From NCBI GenBank assembly GCA_036365145.1, contig JAEOAD010000048.1:15631001-15695000 (forward strand): DNA of 64,000 nt. Direction: 5' to 3'. Shown in pieces: positions 29,046 through 41,029 of this stretch. Position 1 is the first letter of the stretch. Each line of letters opens with the position of its first letter. The translations under genes were made by a program, and so were the position numbers. The stretch comes from Orientallactaga sibirica (taxonomy: Eukaryota > Chordata > Mammalia > Rodentia > Dipodidae). Under the pieces are notes generated by a model that saw only the letters and a list, made by a program, of their open reading frames with translations, made no database searches and was not told the origin of the DNA.

Positions 29046-32000
29046 TACAAGTAGAGCTATGTCAATGTGTGCACACATCCTCCTTGTGTAGAGCTATGTC
29101 AGTGTGTGCACACATCCTGCTTGTGTAGAGCTATGTCAGTGTGTGCACACATCCTGCTTGTGTAGAGCAATGTCAGTGTGTGCACACATCCTGCTTGTGT
29201 AGAGCTATGTCAGTGTGTGCACACATCCTCCTTGTGTAGAGCTATGTCAGTGTGTGTACACATCCTCCTTGTGTAGAGCTATGTCAGTGTGTGCACACAT
29301 CCTGCTTGTGTAGAGCTATGTCAGTGTGTGCACACATCCTCCTTGTGTAGAGCTATGTCAGTGTGTGCACACATCCTCCTTGTGTAGAGCTATGTCAGTG
29401 TGTGCACACATCCTCCTTGTGTAGAGCTATGTCAGTGTGTGCACACATCCTCCTTGTGTAGAGCTATGTCAGTGTGTGCACACAGCTTGTGTAGAGCATG
29501 TCAGTGTGTGCACACATCCTCCTTGTGTAGAGCTATGTCAGTGTGTGCACACATCCTCCTTGTGTAGAGCTATGTCAGTGTGTGCACACATCCTCCTTGT
29601 GTAGAGCTATGTCAGTGTGTGCACACATCCTCCTTGTGTAGAGCTATGTCAGTGTGTGCACACATCCTCCTTGTGTAGAGCTATGTCAGTGTGTGCACAC
29701 ATCCTCCTTGTGTAGAGCTATGTCAGTGTGTGCACACATCCTCCTTGTGTAGAGCTATGTCAGTGTGTGCACACATCCTCCTTGTGTAGAGCTATGTCAG
29801 TGTGTGCACACATCCTCCTTGTGTGTAGAGCAATGTCAGTGTGTGCACACATCCTCCTTGTGTAGAGCAATGTCAGTGTGTGCACACATCCTCCTTGTGT
29901 AGAGCAATGTCAGTGTGTGCACACATCCTCCTTGTGTAGAGCAGTGTGTGCACACATCCTCCTTGTGTAGAGCTATGTCAGTGTGTGCACACATCCTCCT
30001 TGTGTAGAGCTATGTCAGTGTGTGCACACATCCTCCTTGTATGTCAATGTGCACACATCCTCCTTGTGAGCTATGTCAGTGTGTGCACACATCCTCCTTG
30101 TGTAGAGCTATGTCAGTGTGTGCACACATCCTCCTTGTGTAGAGCTATGTCAGTGTGTGCACACATCCTCCTTGTGTAGAGCTATGTCAGTGTGTGCACA
30201 CATCCTCCTTGTGTAGAGCTATGTCAGTGTGTGCACACATCCTCCTTGTGTAGAGCTATGTCAGTGTGTGCACACATCCTCCTTGTGTAGAGCTATGTCA
30301 GTGTGTGCACACATCCTCCTTGTGTGTAGAGCTATGTCAGTGTGTGCACACATCCTCCTTGTGTAGAGCTATGTCAGTGTGTGCACACATCCTCCTTGTG
30401 TAGAGCTATGTCAGTGTGTGCACACATCCTCCTTGTGTAGAGCTATGTCAGTGTGCACACATCCTCCTAGAGCTTGTGTGCACACATCCTCCTTGTGTAG
30501 AGCTATGTCAGTGTGTGCACACATCCTGCTTGTGTAGAGCAATGTCAGTGTGTGCACACATCCTCCTTGTGTAGAGCTATGTCAGTGTGTGCACACATCC
30601 TCCTTGTGTAGAGCTATGTCAGTGTGTGCACACATCCTCCTTGTGTAGAGCTATGTCAGTGTGTGCACACATCCTGCTTAGAGCTATGTCAGTGTGTGCA
30701 CACATCCTCAGTGTGTGAGCTATGTCAGTGTGTGCACACATCCTCCTTGTGTAGAGCTATGTCAGTGTGTGCACACATCCTGCACACATCCTCCTTAGAG
30801 AGCTATGTCAGTGTGTGCACACATCCTCCTTGTGTAGAGCTATGTCAGTGTGTGCACACATCCTCCTTGTGTAGAGCTATGTCAGTGTGTGCACACATCC
30901 TCCTTGTGTAGAGCTATGTCATCACACATCCTCCTTGTGTAGAGCTATGTCAGTGTGTGCACACATCCTCCTTTAGAGCTATGTCAGTGTGTGCAGAGCT
31001 ATGTCAGTGTGTGCACACATCCTCCTTGTGTAGAGCTATGTCAGTGTGTGCACACATCCTCCTTGTGTAGAGCAATGTCAGTGTGTGCACACATCCTCCT
31101 TGTGTAGAGCTATGTCAGTGTGTGCACACATCCTAGAGCTATGTCTTGTGTAGATCTATGTGTAGAGCTATGTCAGTGTGTGTGCACACATCCTCCTTGT
31201 GTAGAGCTATGTCAGTGTGTGCACACATCCTCCTTGTCCTTGTGTAGATCCTCCTTGTGTAGAGCTATGTCAGTGTGTGCACACATCCTCCTTGTGTAGA
31301 GCTATGTCAGTGTGTGCACACATCCTCCTTGTGTAGAGCTATGTCAGTGTGTGCACACATCCTCCTTGTGTAGAGCTATGTCAGTGTGTGCACACATCCT
31401 CCTTGTGTAGAGCTATGTCAATGTGTGCACACATCCCTTGTGTAGAGCTATGTCAGTGTGTGCACACATCCTCCTTGTGTAGAGCTATGTCAGTGTGTGC
31501 ACACATCCTCCTTGTGTAGAGCAATGTCAGTGTGTGCACACATCCTCCTTGTGTAGAGCAATGTCAGTGTGTGCACACATCCTCCTTGTGTAGAGCTATG
31601 TCAGTGTGTGCACACATCCTCCTTGTGTAGAGCTATGTCAGTGTGTGCACACATCCTCCTTGTGTAGAGCTATGTCAGTGTGTGCACACATCCTCCTTGT
31701 GTAGAGCTATGTCAGTGTGTGCACACATCCTCCTTTGTGTAGAGCAATGTCAGTGTGTGCACACATCCTCCTTGTGTAGAGCTATGTCAGTGTGTGCACA
31801 CATCCTCCTTGTGTCAGAGCACACATGTCAGTGTGTGTCACACACACATCCTCTTGTGTAGAGCAATGTCAGTGTGTGCACACATCCTCCTTGTGTAGAG
31901 CTATGTCAGTGTGTGCACACATCCTCCTTGTGTAGAGCAATGTCAGTGTGTGCACACATCCTCCTTGTGTAGAGCAATGTCAGTGTGTGCACACATCCTC

Positions 32001-35000
32001 CTTGTGTAGAGCTATGTCAGTGTGTGCACACATCCTCCTTGTGTAGAGCTATGTCAGTGTGTGCACACATCCTCCTTGTGTAGAGCTATGTCAGTGTGTG
32101 CACACATCCTGCTTGTGTAGAGCTATGTCAATGTGTGCACACATCCTCCTTGTGTAGAGCTATGTCAGTGTGTGCACACATCCTCCTTGTGTAGAGCTAT
32201 GTCAGTGTGTGCACACATCCTCCTTGTGTAGAGCAATGTCAGTGTGTGCACACATCCTCCTTGTGTAGAGCTATGTCAGTGTGTGCACACATCCTCCTTG
32301 TGTAGAGCTATGTCAGTGTGTGCACACATCCTCCCTTGTGTAGAGCAATGTCAGTGTGTGCACACATCCTGTGTGTAGAGCAATGTCAGTGTGTGCACAC
32401 ATCCTCCTTGTGCACACATCCTGCTTATGTAGAGCTATGTCAATGTGTGCACACATCCTCCTTGTGTAGAGCAATGTCAGTGTGTGCACACATCCTCCTT
32501 GTGTAGAGCTATGTCAGTGTGTGCACACATCCTCCTTGTGTAGAGCTATGTCAGTGTGTGCACACATCCTCCTTGTGTAGAGCAATGTCAGTGTGTGCAC
32601 ACATCCTCCTTGTGTAGAGCTATGTCAGTGTGTGCACACATCCTCCTTGTGTAGAGCAATGTCAGTGTGTGCACACATCCTCCTTGTGTAGAGCAATGTG
32701 TGTGCACACATGTGTAGAGCACATGTGCACCTTCCTTGTAGAGAGCAATGTCAGTGTGTGCACACATCCTCCTTGTGTAGAGCTATGTCAGTGTGTGCAC
32801 ACATCCTGCTTGTGTAGAGCAATGTCAGTGTGTGCACACATCCTCCTTGTGTAGAGCTATGTCAATGTGTGCACACAGCCTCCTTGTGTAGAGCTATGTC
32901 AATGTGTGCACACATCCTCCTTGTGTAGAGCTATGTCAGTGTGTGCACACATCCTCCTTGTGTAGAGCAATGTCAGTGTGTGCACACATCCTCCTTGTGT
33001 AGAGCAATGTCAGTGTGTGCACACATCCTCCTTGTGTAGAGCAATGTCAGTGTGTGCACACATCCTCCTTGTGTAGAGCAATGTCAGTGTGTGCACACAT
33101 CCTCCTTGTGTAGAGCAATGTCAGTGTGTGCACACATCCTCCTTGTGTAGAGCAATGTCAGTGTGTGCACACATCCTCCTTGTGTAGAGCAATGTCAGTG
33201 TGTGCACACATCCTCCTTGTGTAGAGCAATGTCAGTGTGTGCACACATCCTCCAGCAATGTCAGTGTGTGTACACATCCTCCTTGTGTAGAGCTATGTCA
33301 GTGTGTGCACACATCCTCCTTGTGTAGAGCAATGTCAGTGTGTGCACACATCCTCCTTGTGTAGAGCAATGTCAGTGTGTGCACACATCCTCCTGTGTAG
33401 AGCAACATCCTCCTTGTGTAGAGCTATGTCAGTGTGTGCACACATCCTTTGTGTAGAGCAATGTCAGTGTGTGCACACATCCTCCTTGTGTAGAGCTATG
33501 TCAGTGTGTGCACACATCCTCCTTGTGTGAGCAATGTCAGTGTGTGCACACATCCTCCTTGTGTAGAGCAATGTCAGTGTGTGCACACATCCTCCTTGTG
33601 TAGAGCAATGTCAGTGTGTGCACACATCCTCCTTTGTGTAGAGCAATGTCAGTGTGTGCACACATCCTGCTTGTGTAGAGCAATGTCAGTGTGTGCACAC
33701 ATCCTCCTTGTGTAGAGCAATGTCAGTGTGTGCACACATCCTCCTTGTGCTATGTAGAGCTATGTCAGTGTGTGCACACATCCTCCTTGTGTAGAGCAAT
33801 GTCAGTGTGTGCACACATCCTCCTTGTGTAGAGCTATGTCAGTGTGTGCACACATCCTCCTTGTGTAGAGCAATGTCAATGTGTGCACACATCCTCCTTG
33901 TGTAGAGCAATGTCAGTGTGTGCACACATCCTCCTTGTGTAGAGCTATGTCAGTGTGTGCACACATCCTCCTTGTGTAGAGCTATGTCAGTGTGTGCACA
34001 CATCCACACATGCACACATCCTGCTTGTGTAGAGCTATGTCAAGTGTGTGCACACATCCTCCTTGTGTAGAGCAATGTCAGTGTGTGCACACATCCTCCT
34101 TGTGTAGAGCTATGTCAGTGTGTGCACACATCCTCCTTGTGTAGAGCTATGTCAGTGTGTGCACACATCCTCCTGTGTTATGTCAGAGTAGAGCTATGTC
34201 AATGTGTGCACACATCCTGCTTGTGTAGAGCTATGTGTGTGTGCACACATCCTCCTTGTGTAGAGCTATGTCAATGTGTGCACACATCCTCCTTTGTAGA
34301 GCTATGTCAGTGTGTGCACACATCCTGCTTGTGTAGAGCTATGTCAGTGTGTGCACACATCCTCCTTTGTGTAGAGCTATGTCAGTGTGTGCACACATCC
34401 TCCCTTGTGTAGAGCTATGTCAATGTGTGCACACATCCTCCTTGTAGAGCTATGTCAGTGTGTGCACACATCCTCCTTGTGTAGAGCTATGTCAATGTGT
34501 GCACACATCCTCCTTGTGTAGAGCTATGTCAGTGTGTGCACACATCCTCCTTGTGTAGAGCTATGTCAGTGTGTGCACACATCCTCCTTGTGTAGAGCTA
34601 TGTCAGTGTGTGCACACATCCTCCTTGTGTAGAGCTATGTCAGTGTGCACACATCCTCCTTGTGTAGAGCTATGTCATCAGTGTGTGCACACATCCTCCT
34701 TGTGTAGAGCAATGTCAGTGTGTGCACACATCCTCCTTGTGTAGAGCAATGTCAGTGTGTGCACACATCCTCCTTGTGTAGAGCAATGTCAGTGTGTGCA
34801 CACATCCTCCTTGTGTAGAGCAATGTCAGTGTGTGCACACATCCTCCTTGTGTAGAGCTATGTCAATGTGTGCACACATCCTCCTTGTGTAGAGCAATGT
34901 CAGAGCACACATCCTCCTTGTGTAGAGCTATGTCAGTGTGTGCACACATCCTCCTTGTGTAGAGCAATGTCAGTGTGTGCACACATCCTCCTTGTGTAGA

Positions 35001-38000
35001 GCAATGTCAGTGTGTGCACACATCCTCCTTGTGTAGAGCAATGTCAGTGTGTGCACACATCCTCCTTGTGTAGAGCAATGTCAATGTGTGCACACATCCT
35101 CCTTGTGTAGAGCAATGTCAGTGTGTGCACACATCCTCCTTGTGTAGAGCTATGTCAGTGTGTGCACACATCCTCCTTGTGTAGAGCAATGTCAGTGTGT
35201 GCACACATCCTCCTTGTGTAGAGCTATGTCAGTGTGTGCACACATCCTGCTTGTGTAGAGCTATGTCAGTGTGTGCACACATCCTTGTTGTGTCAGTGTG
35301 AGCACACATCTATGTCAGTGTGTGTGCACACATCCTCCTTGTGTAGAGCTATGTCAGTGTGTGCACACATCCTGCTTGTGTAGAGCTATGTCAGTGTGTG
35401 CACACATCCTCCTTGTGTAGAGCTATGTCAGTGTGTGCACACATCCTCCTTGTGTAGAGCTATGTCAGTGTGTGCACACATCCTGCTTGTGTAGAGCTAT
35501 GTCAGTGTGTGCACACATCCTCCCTTGTGAGCAATGTCAGTGTGTGCACACATCCTGCTTGTGTAGAGCTATGTCAGTGTGTGCACACATCCTCCTTGTG
35601 TAGAGCTATGTCAATGTGTGCACACATCCTGCTTGTGTAGAGCTATGTCAGTGTGTGCACACATCCTCCTTGTGTAGAGCAATGTCAGTGTGTGCACACA
35701 TCCTCCTTGTGTAGAGCTATGTCAATGTGTGCACACATCCTGCTTGTGTAGAGCTATGTCAGTGTGTGCACACATCCTGCTTGTGTAGAGCAATGTCAGT
35801 GTGTGCACACATCCTCCTCTATGTTGTGTGCACACATCCTCCTTGTGTAGAGCTATGTCAATGTGTGCACACATCCTCCTTGTGTAGAGCTATGTCAGTG
35901 TGTGCACACATCCTCCTTGTGTAGAGCTATGTCAGTGTGTGCACACATCCTCCTTGTGTAGAGCTATGTCAATGTGTGCACACATCCTCCTTGTGTAGAG
36001 CAATGTCAGTGTGTGCACACATCCTCCTTGTGTAGAGCTATGTCAATGTGTGCACACATCCTCCTTGTGTAGAGCAATGTCAATGTGTGCACACATCCTC
36101 CTTGTGTAGAGCTATGTCAGTGTGTGCACACATCCTCCTTGTGTAGAGCTATGTCAGTGTGTGCACACATCCTGCTTGTGTAGAGCAATGTCAGTGTGTG
36201 CACACATCCTCCTTGTGTAGAGCAATGTCAATGTGTGCACACATCCTGCTTGTGTAGAGCTATGTCAGTGTGTGCACACATCCTCCAATTGTGTAGAGCA
36301 ATGTCAATGTGTGCACACATCCTCCTTGTGTAGAGCAATGTCAGTGTGTGCACACATCCTCCTTGTGTAGAGCAATGTGTGTGTGCACACATCCACATCC
36401 TCCTTGTGTAGAGCTAGAGCAATGTCAGTGTGTGCACACATCCTCCTTGTGTAGAGCTATGTCAGTGTGTGCACACATCCTCCTTGTGTAGAGCAATGTC
36501 AGTGTGTGCACACATCCTCCTTGTGTAGAGCAATGTCAGTGTGTGCACACATCCTCCTTGTGTAGAGCAATGTCAGTGTGTGCACACATCCTGCTTGTGT
36601 AGAGCTATGTCAGTGTGTGCACACATCCTCCTTGTGTAGAGCTATGTCAGTGTGTGCACACATCCTCCTTGTGTAGAGCAATGTCAGTGTGTGCACACAT
36701 CCTCCTTGTGTAGAGCAATGTCAGTGTGTGCACACATCCTCCTTGTGTAGAGCTATGTCAGTGTGTGCACACATCCTCCTTGTGTAGAGCTATGTCAATG
36801 TGTGCACACATCCTCCTTGTGTAGAGCTATGTCAGTGTGTGCACACATCCTCCTTGTGTAGAGCTATGTCAGTGTGTGCACACATCCTCCTTGTGTAGAG
36901 CTATGTCAGTGTGCACACATCCTGCACACATCCATCCTTGTGTAGAGCTATGTCAGTGTGTGCACACATCCTCCTTGTGTAGAGCTATGTCAGTGTGTGC
37001 ACACATCCTCCTTGTGTAGAGCAATGTCAGTGTGTGCACACATCCTCCTTGTGTAGAGCAATGTCAGTGTGTGCACACATCCTCCTTGTGTAGAGCAATG
37101 TCAGTGTGTGCACACATCCTCCTTGTGTAGAGCTATGTCAGTGTGTGCACACATCCTCCTTGTGTAGAGCTATGTCAGTGTGTGCACACATCCTGCTTGT
37201 GTAGAGCAATGTCAGTGTGTGCACACATCCTCCTTGTGTAGAGCAATGTCAATGTGTGCACACATCCTCCTTTGTAGAGCAATGTAGTAGAGCAATGTCA
37301 GTGTGTGCACACATCCCTCCTTGTGTAGAGCAATGTCAATGTGTGTGCACACATCCTGCTTTGTGTAGAGCAATGTCAGTGTGTGCACACATCCTCCTTG
37401 TGTGTCAGAGCTATGTCAGTGTGTGCACACATCCCTCCTCCTTGTGTAGAGCAATGTCAGTGTGTGCACACATCCTGCTTTTGTAGAGCTATGTCAATGT
37501 GTGCACACATCCTGCTTGTGTAGAGCTATGTCAGTGTGTGCACACATCCTCCTTGTGTAGAGCTATGTCAGTGTGTGCACACATCCTGCTTTTGTAGAGC
37601 TATGTCAATGTGTGCACACATCCTGCTTGTGTAGAGCTATGTCAGTGTGTGCACACATCCTCCTTGTGTAGAGCTATGTCAGTGTGTGCACACATCCTGC
37701 TTGTGTAGAGCAATGTCAGTGTGTGCACACATCCTCCTTGTGTAGAGCAATGTCAGTGTGTGCACACATCCTGCTTGTGTAGAGCTATGTCAATGTGTGC
37801 ACACATCCTCCTTGTGTAGAGCTATGTCAGTGTGTGCACACATCCTGCTTATGTAGAGCTATGTCAATGTGTGTACACATCCTCCTTGTGTAGAGCTATG
37901 TCAATGTGTGCACACATCCTGCTTGTGTAGAGCTATGTCAATGTGTGCACACATCCTCCTTGTGTAGAGCAATGTCAGTGTGTGCACACATCCTACTTGT

Positions 38001-38149
38001 GTAGAGCAATGTCAGTGTGTGCACACATCCTGCTTATGTAGAGCTATGTCAGTGTGTGCACACATCCTCCTTGTGTAGAGCTATGTCAATGTGTGCACAC
38101 ATCCTGCTTATGTAGAGCTATATCAATGTGTGCACACAGTCTCCTTGTG
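29046..38149. repeat. 37-bp minisatellite, about 9.1 kb, about 246 units, in USP12 intron 2
   Basis: Successive 'gagctatgtc' starts lie 37 bases apart from 29054 onward. The length divided by 37 gives about 246 units. Each unit holds, in order, gtgtagagctatgtca, the perfect palindrome tgtgtgcacaca and tcctcctt. Main variants are gagcT/Aatgtc, gtcaG/Atgtg and cctC/Gctt; they occur in local runs (for example the A form at 32990-33230), as expected from unequal exchange. Shortened or scrambled units occur at about 30460-30480, 30660-30800, 31120-31260, 32690-32750, 33390-33410 and 35290-35330. Edge units are more diverged (gctatatcaatg, cacagtctcc at the right end). Because 37 is not a multiple of 3, the reading frame shifts every unit; the short Cys-rich open frames in it are not genes. 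Confidence 0.97.
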
Positions 38150-38227
38150 GGGTACTTTTCAGTTTACACCCTTATCCTTATTCTATCAATTAGGTGCTAT
38201 TAAAACTTTGGAAGAACTTTAAATTTT

Positions 38228-38320
38228 TTTCTTTCAAGGTAGAGTCTCCCTTTAGCCCAGGCTGACCTGGATCCTTGGGTTTCACAGGCAAGCGCTTAAC
38301 TGCTAAGCCATCTCTCCAGC
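38228..38320 (-). mobile_element. Fused B1/tRNA-SINE fragments
   Basis: An antisense B1 piece (caaggtagagtctcccttta...gctgacctgg, to 38271) joins directly to an antisense tRNA-SINE head (atccttgggtttcacaggca...ctccagc). This implies a deletion or recombination between two SINEs. Confidence 0.8.
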
Positions 38321-38359
38321 ACCACCTGCCCCCCCCACCCCCTTTTAAAAACTAAGGTG

Positions 38360-38521
38360 GAGCCGGGCGTGGTGGCGCACTCCTTTAATCCCAGCACTCG
38401 GGAGGCAGAGGTAGGAGGATCACCATGAGTTCGAGGCCACCCTGAGACTACATAGTTAATTCAGCCTGGGCCAGAGTGAGACCCTACCTGAAAACAAACA
38501 AACAAACGAAAAAACAAAACA
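38360..38521 (+). mobile_element. B1 SINE with 13-bp target duplication
   Basis: Sense B1 near consensus (gccgggcgtggtggcgcact), flanked by aaaaactaaggtg (38347-38359, 38522-38534). Confidence 0.95.
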
Positions 38522-38534
38522 AAAAACTAAGGTG

Positions 38535-38853
38535 TATATATAAGTAAAATGAAGCTCCATGATCCACAACCTAGTTAGCCTTCACTAGTTTTTAAATTCT
38601 TTTCCAGTTATCCCTTCACTTTGTGGTAACAAAATTTTAACTTACATGTCCAACTGACAGCCACCTTTAAAAAATATACCCATCTCCTTTTAATACCTCA
38701 GGAACAACTTCTTAACATTATTCAATACTAGTCCATATTCAAACATCTCTTGTCTTCAAAGGACTTTATATGTGAGTTGCTTAAACCAAGATCCTAGTAA
38801 ATTATGTGTGTCACAGTTGAGATTTCAGTGTGATCATTTTCATTCATTCCCAA
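38535..38853. other. Intron 2 sequence without a recognised feature
   Basis: Nothing recognisable. Confidence 0.55.
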
Positions 38854-38865
38854 CCCATCTTCTTT

Positions 38866-39104
38866 TTTCTTAGAATTTATTTTATTTATTAGAGAAAGAG
38901 GCATATATATAGATGATAGATACAGACAGAGATAGAGAGAGGAGAAAGAGAGAGAATGAGCCCGCAGAGGCTCTAGCCACTACAAATGAATCTCAGACAC
39001 ATGGACTATCTTATGCACTGGCTTTATGTGGAGACTGGAAAATAGAACCTGGGTCTTTCGGCTTTACCAGCAAGCACCTTAACTGGTAAGCCATTTCTCC
39101 AGCC
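38866..39104 (-). mobile_element. tRNA-derived SINE with 12-bp target duplication
   Basis: Antisense B2/ID-like SINE ending gccatttctccagccc. The flanking cccatcttcttt at 38854-38865 and 39105-39116 is a target-site duplication. A degraded version recurs at about 41062-41294. Confidence 0.88.
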
Positions 39105-39262
39105 CCCATCTTCTTTATCTAATTGATTTATGCCAAAACTATGTCATTTGGCCTATGAAACATACCATGTTTCAAAGTTGGCTTAATCCTTCTTTGTGAT
39201 ATTACTGATTTTCTTTCTCTTACCAGCATGTCTTGTAAATTACTAGTTAAATTTAGAGACTT

Positions 39263-39711
39263 GGGGCTGGAGAGATGGCTCAGTGGTTAAAGGCACTAGT
39301 TGCGAAGTCTGACAGACTGAGTTCAGTTTCCCAGTATTCACTTCAAACCAGATTCAGGACTGGAGGGATGGCTTAGCAGTTAAGATGTTTGGCTACAAAG
39401 CCAAAGGATCCAGGTTTGATTCCCCAGGACCCACGTTAGCCAGATGCACATGGTAGAGCATGTGTCTGGAGTTTGTTTGCAGTGGCTAGAGGCCCTGGCG
39501 TGCCCATTCTCGCTGTTGCTCTCCCTCTCCCTTCCTTTCTTTCTGTCAAATAAATGAATAAATAAAAATAAAATACAAAAAAAAAAAAAAACCCACACCA
39601 GATGCACAAACTGGTGCATGTGTCTGGAGTTCATTTGCAGCAGCAAGAGGTCCTGGTGTACCCATACTCATTCTTTTTGTCTTTCTCTAAAAAAAAAAAA
39701 AAAAAAGAGAG
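39263..39711 (+). mobile_element. tRNA-derived SINE split by a second one
   Basis: The outer element starts ggggctggagagatggctca at 39263, breaks at 39356 and resumes at about 39592 (ccagatgcacaaactgg) to its A-rich end near 39711. The break is filled by another SINE of the same class. Confidence 0.85.
39357..39591 (+). mobile_element. tRNA-derived SINE nested in the previous one
   Basis: Complete element: ggactggagggatggcttag head, cagatgcac body, ctctccctctccc stretch, then an aataaataaaaataaaa tail. The host text aaaccagat/caccagatg repeats at both edges as an imperfect target duplication. Confidence 0.85.
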
Positions 39712-40030
39712 AGACTCTGTTGCAGATACTCTCAGTCCAGACCAAAAGAAGCTTGTGGGAGGATCTGGCTTTAAGGGTTTATTTTGGCTTACAGAGTGGA
39801 GGGGAAACTCCATGATGGCAAAAGAAACATGGTATGAGCAGAGGCTAGGCCTCCAGGCCAACATCTGGTGGGCAAAGCAGTAGGAGAGTGTGCCAAACAT
39901 TGGCAAGTGGAATTGGGCTATAACACCCATAAGCCCACCCCCAACAACATACCTCCTCTACGAGGCTCCAATTTCCAAAGTGCCATCAGCTGGGTCTCAA
40001 ACATCCAAACACATGGGTTTATGAGAGATA
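39712..40030. repeat. Dispersed rodent repeat of uncertain class
   Basis: The text 'gtttattttggcttacag', 'ctccatgatggca' and 'gggtctcaaacatccaaac' resembles an interspersed repeat I recall from other rodent loci, but I cannot name the family. A degraded copy is in the duplicated block (about 41900-42230). Confidence 0.4.
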
Positions 40031-40781
40031 CCTAGTTCAAACCACCACAGACTTGATAAAAAGTTGTGTGGTTTGGTTTGTTGTTTCAAAGTCAAGAACG
40101 CTTTGAGTGAGGTGAGGTTTATTAGGACAGACTACACCTGCTCATTTTCATTGATGTTGAGGTCTTAATCCTCAAAGTTCTGTGTCAACCTTCACCTAAT
40201 GCTTTCAGCATACATTAATTATTCTCTCCTCTATTATTTACAATAATTTTATTTCCTGTAATTACCCTGTAAACCAGAATTCCTTTTGTTAATTATTTAC
40301 TCCGTGAAGTATGGTTTTTATAAGAAAGGCAAGGTACTAGTTTGGATATATCTCTTTTTATGTTAGTTTGTAATCTCCAGTGGAGACTAATGAGTGCCTC
40401 AGTCTCTTTCTTGCTCTAGCCATTTGTCTTGTTTTTTTGAAACATACTTTCATTCTATAGTCCCAGGCTGGCCTTGGACTCAAAGGCAAGTACTAGGATT
40501 ATAAGAAGAGAAAAAGAAGGCAATAATCAATTATCAGACCATGCTTTGTTTGTTGGGTAAGGAACCTCCCTTCACGGCAACTCTTGAAAGAAATGTAATA
40601 CAACCTTGACCAGTAAGAGATGATCTTACTGGTTCAAGATTGACTTGGCACTGCCTGACTGGGAATAATGCTGCACTGACACAAGACTTGAACATTTCAA
40701 AGAAGCTTGGTTTTGGTGGTTTTTGGTGTGTGTGTGGTAGTGTTATGTTTGCATGCACTGGAGATAGTGATAGAAAATCTT
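40031..40781. other. Intron 2 sequence without a recognised gene
   Basis: Mostly unique AT-rich sequence. About 40420-40500 contains a worn antisense B1 (cccaggctggccttggactc). This stretch matters because its unique text is repeated, with many indels, at about 42240-42900. Confidence 0.6.
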
Positions 40782-40993
40782 TTAAAATTTTTTTATTTTT
40801 ATTTATTTATTTGAGAGAGGGAAAGAGAGAGAGAATGGGCATGCCGGGGCTTCCACCCACTGCAAATGAACTCCAGATGCATGCATCACTTTGTGCATCT
40901 GGCTTACATGGGTCCTGGGGAATCAAACCAAGGTCCTTTGGCTTTGCAAATAAGTGCCTAAACTGCTAAACTGCTAAGCTGTCTCTCCAGCCC
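40782..40993 (-). mobile_element. tRNA-derived SINE
   Basis: Antisense element with gagagaatgggcatgcc and ctgtctctccagccc. It has an unusual local duplication 'taaactgctaaactgctaag' in the A-box end. That same oddity reappears at 43540-43580, which helps prove the duplication. Confidence 0.88.
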
Positions 40994-41029
40994 AAAAGAT
41001 CTTAGTTTTGTGGTTTTTTTTTTTTTAAT

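Noticed and set aside
29046..38149. Cys-rich open frames of 60-109 codons repeated through the array (CTHPPCVELCQCVHTSS type)
   Set aside because: They are translations of the 37-bp unit, which shifts frame every copy and carries a TAG. The longer frames exist only where indels occur, and there is no promoter, splice context or known family.
29046..38149. CRISPR array
   Set aside because: The repeats are contiguous, with no unique spacers, and the context is a mammalian intron.
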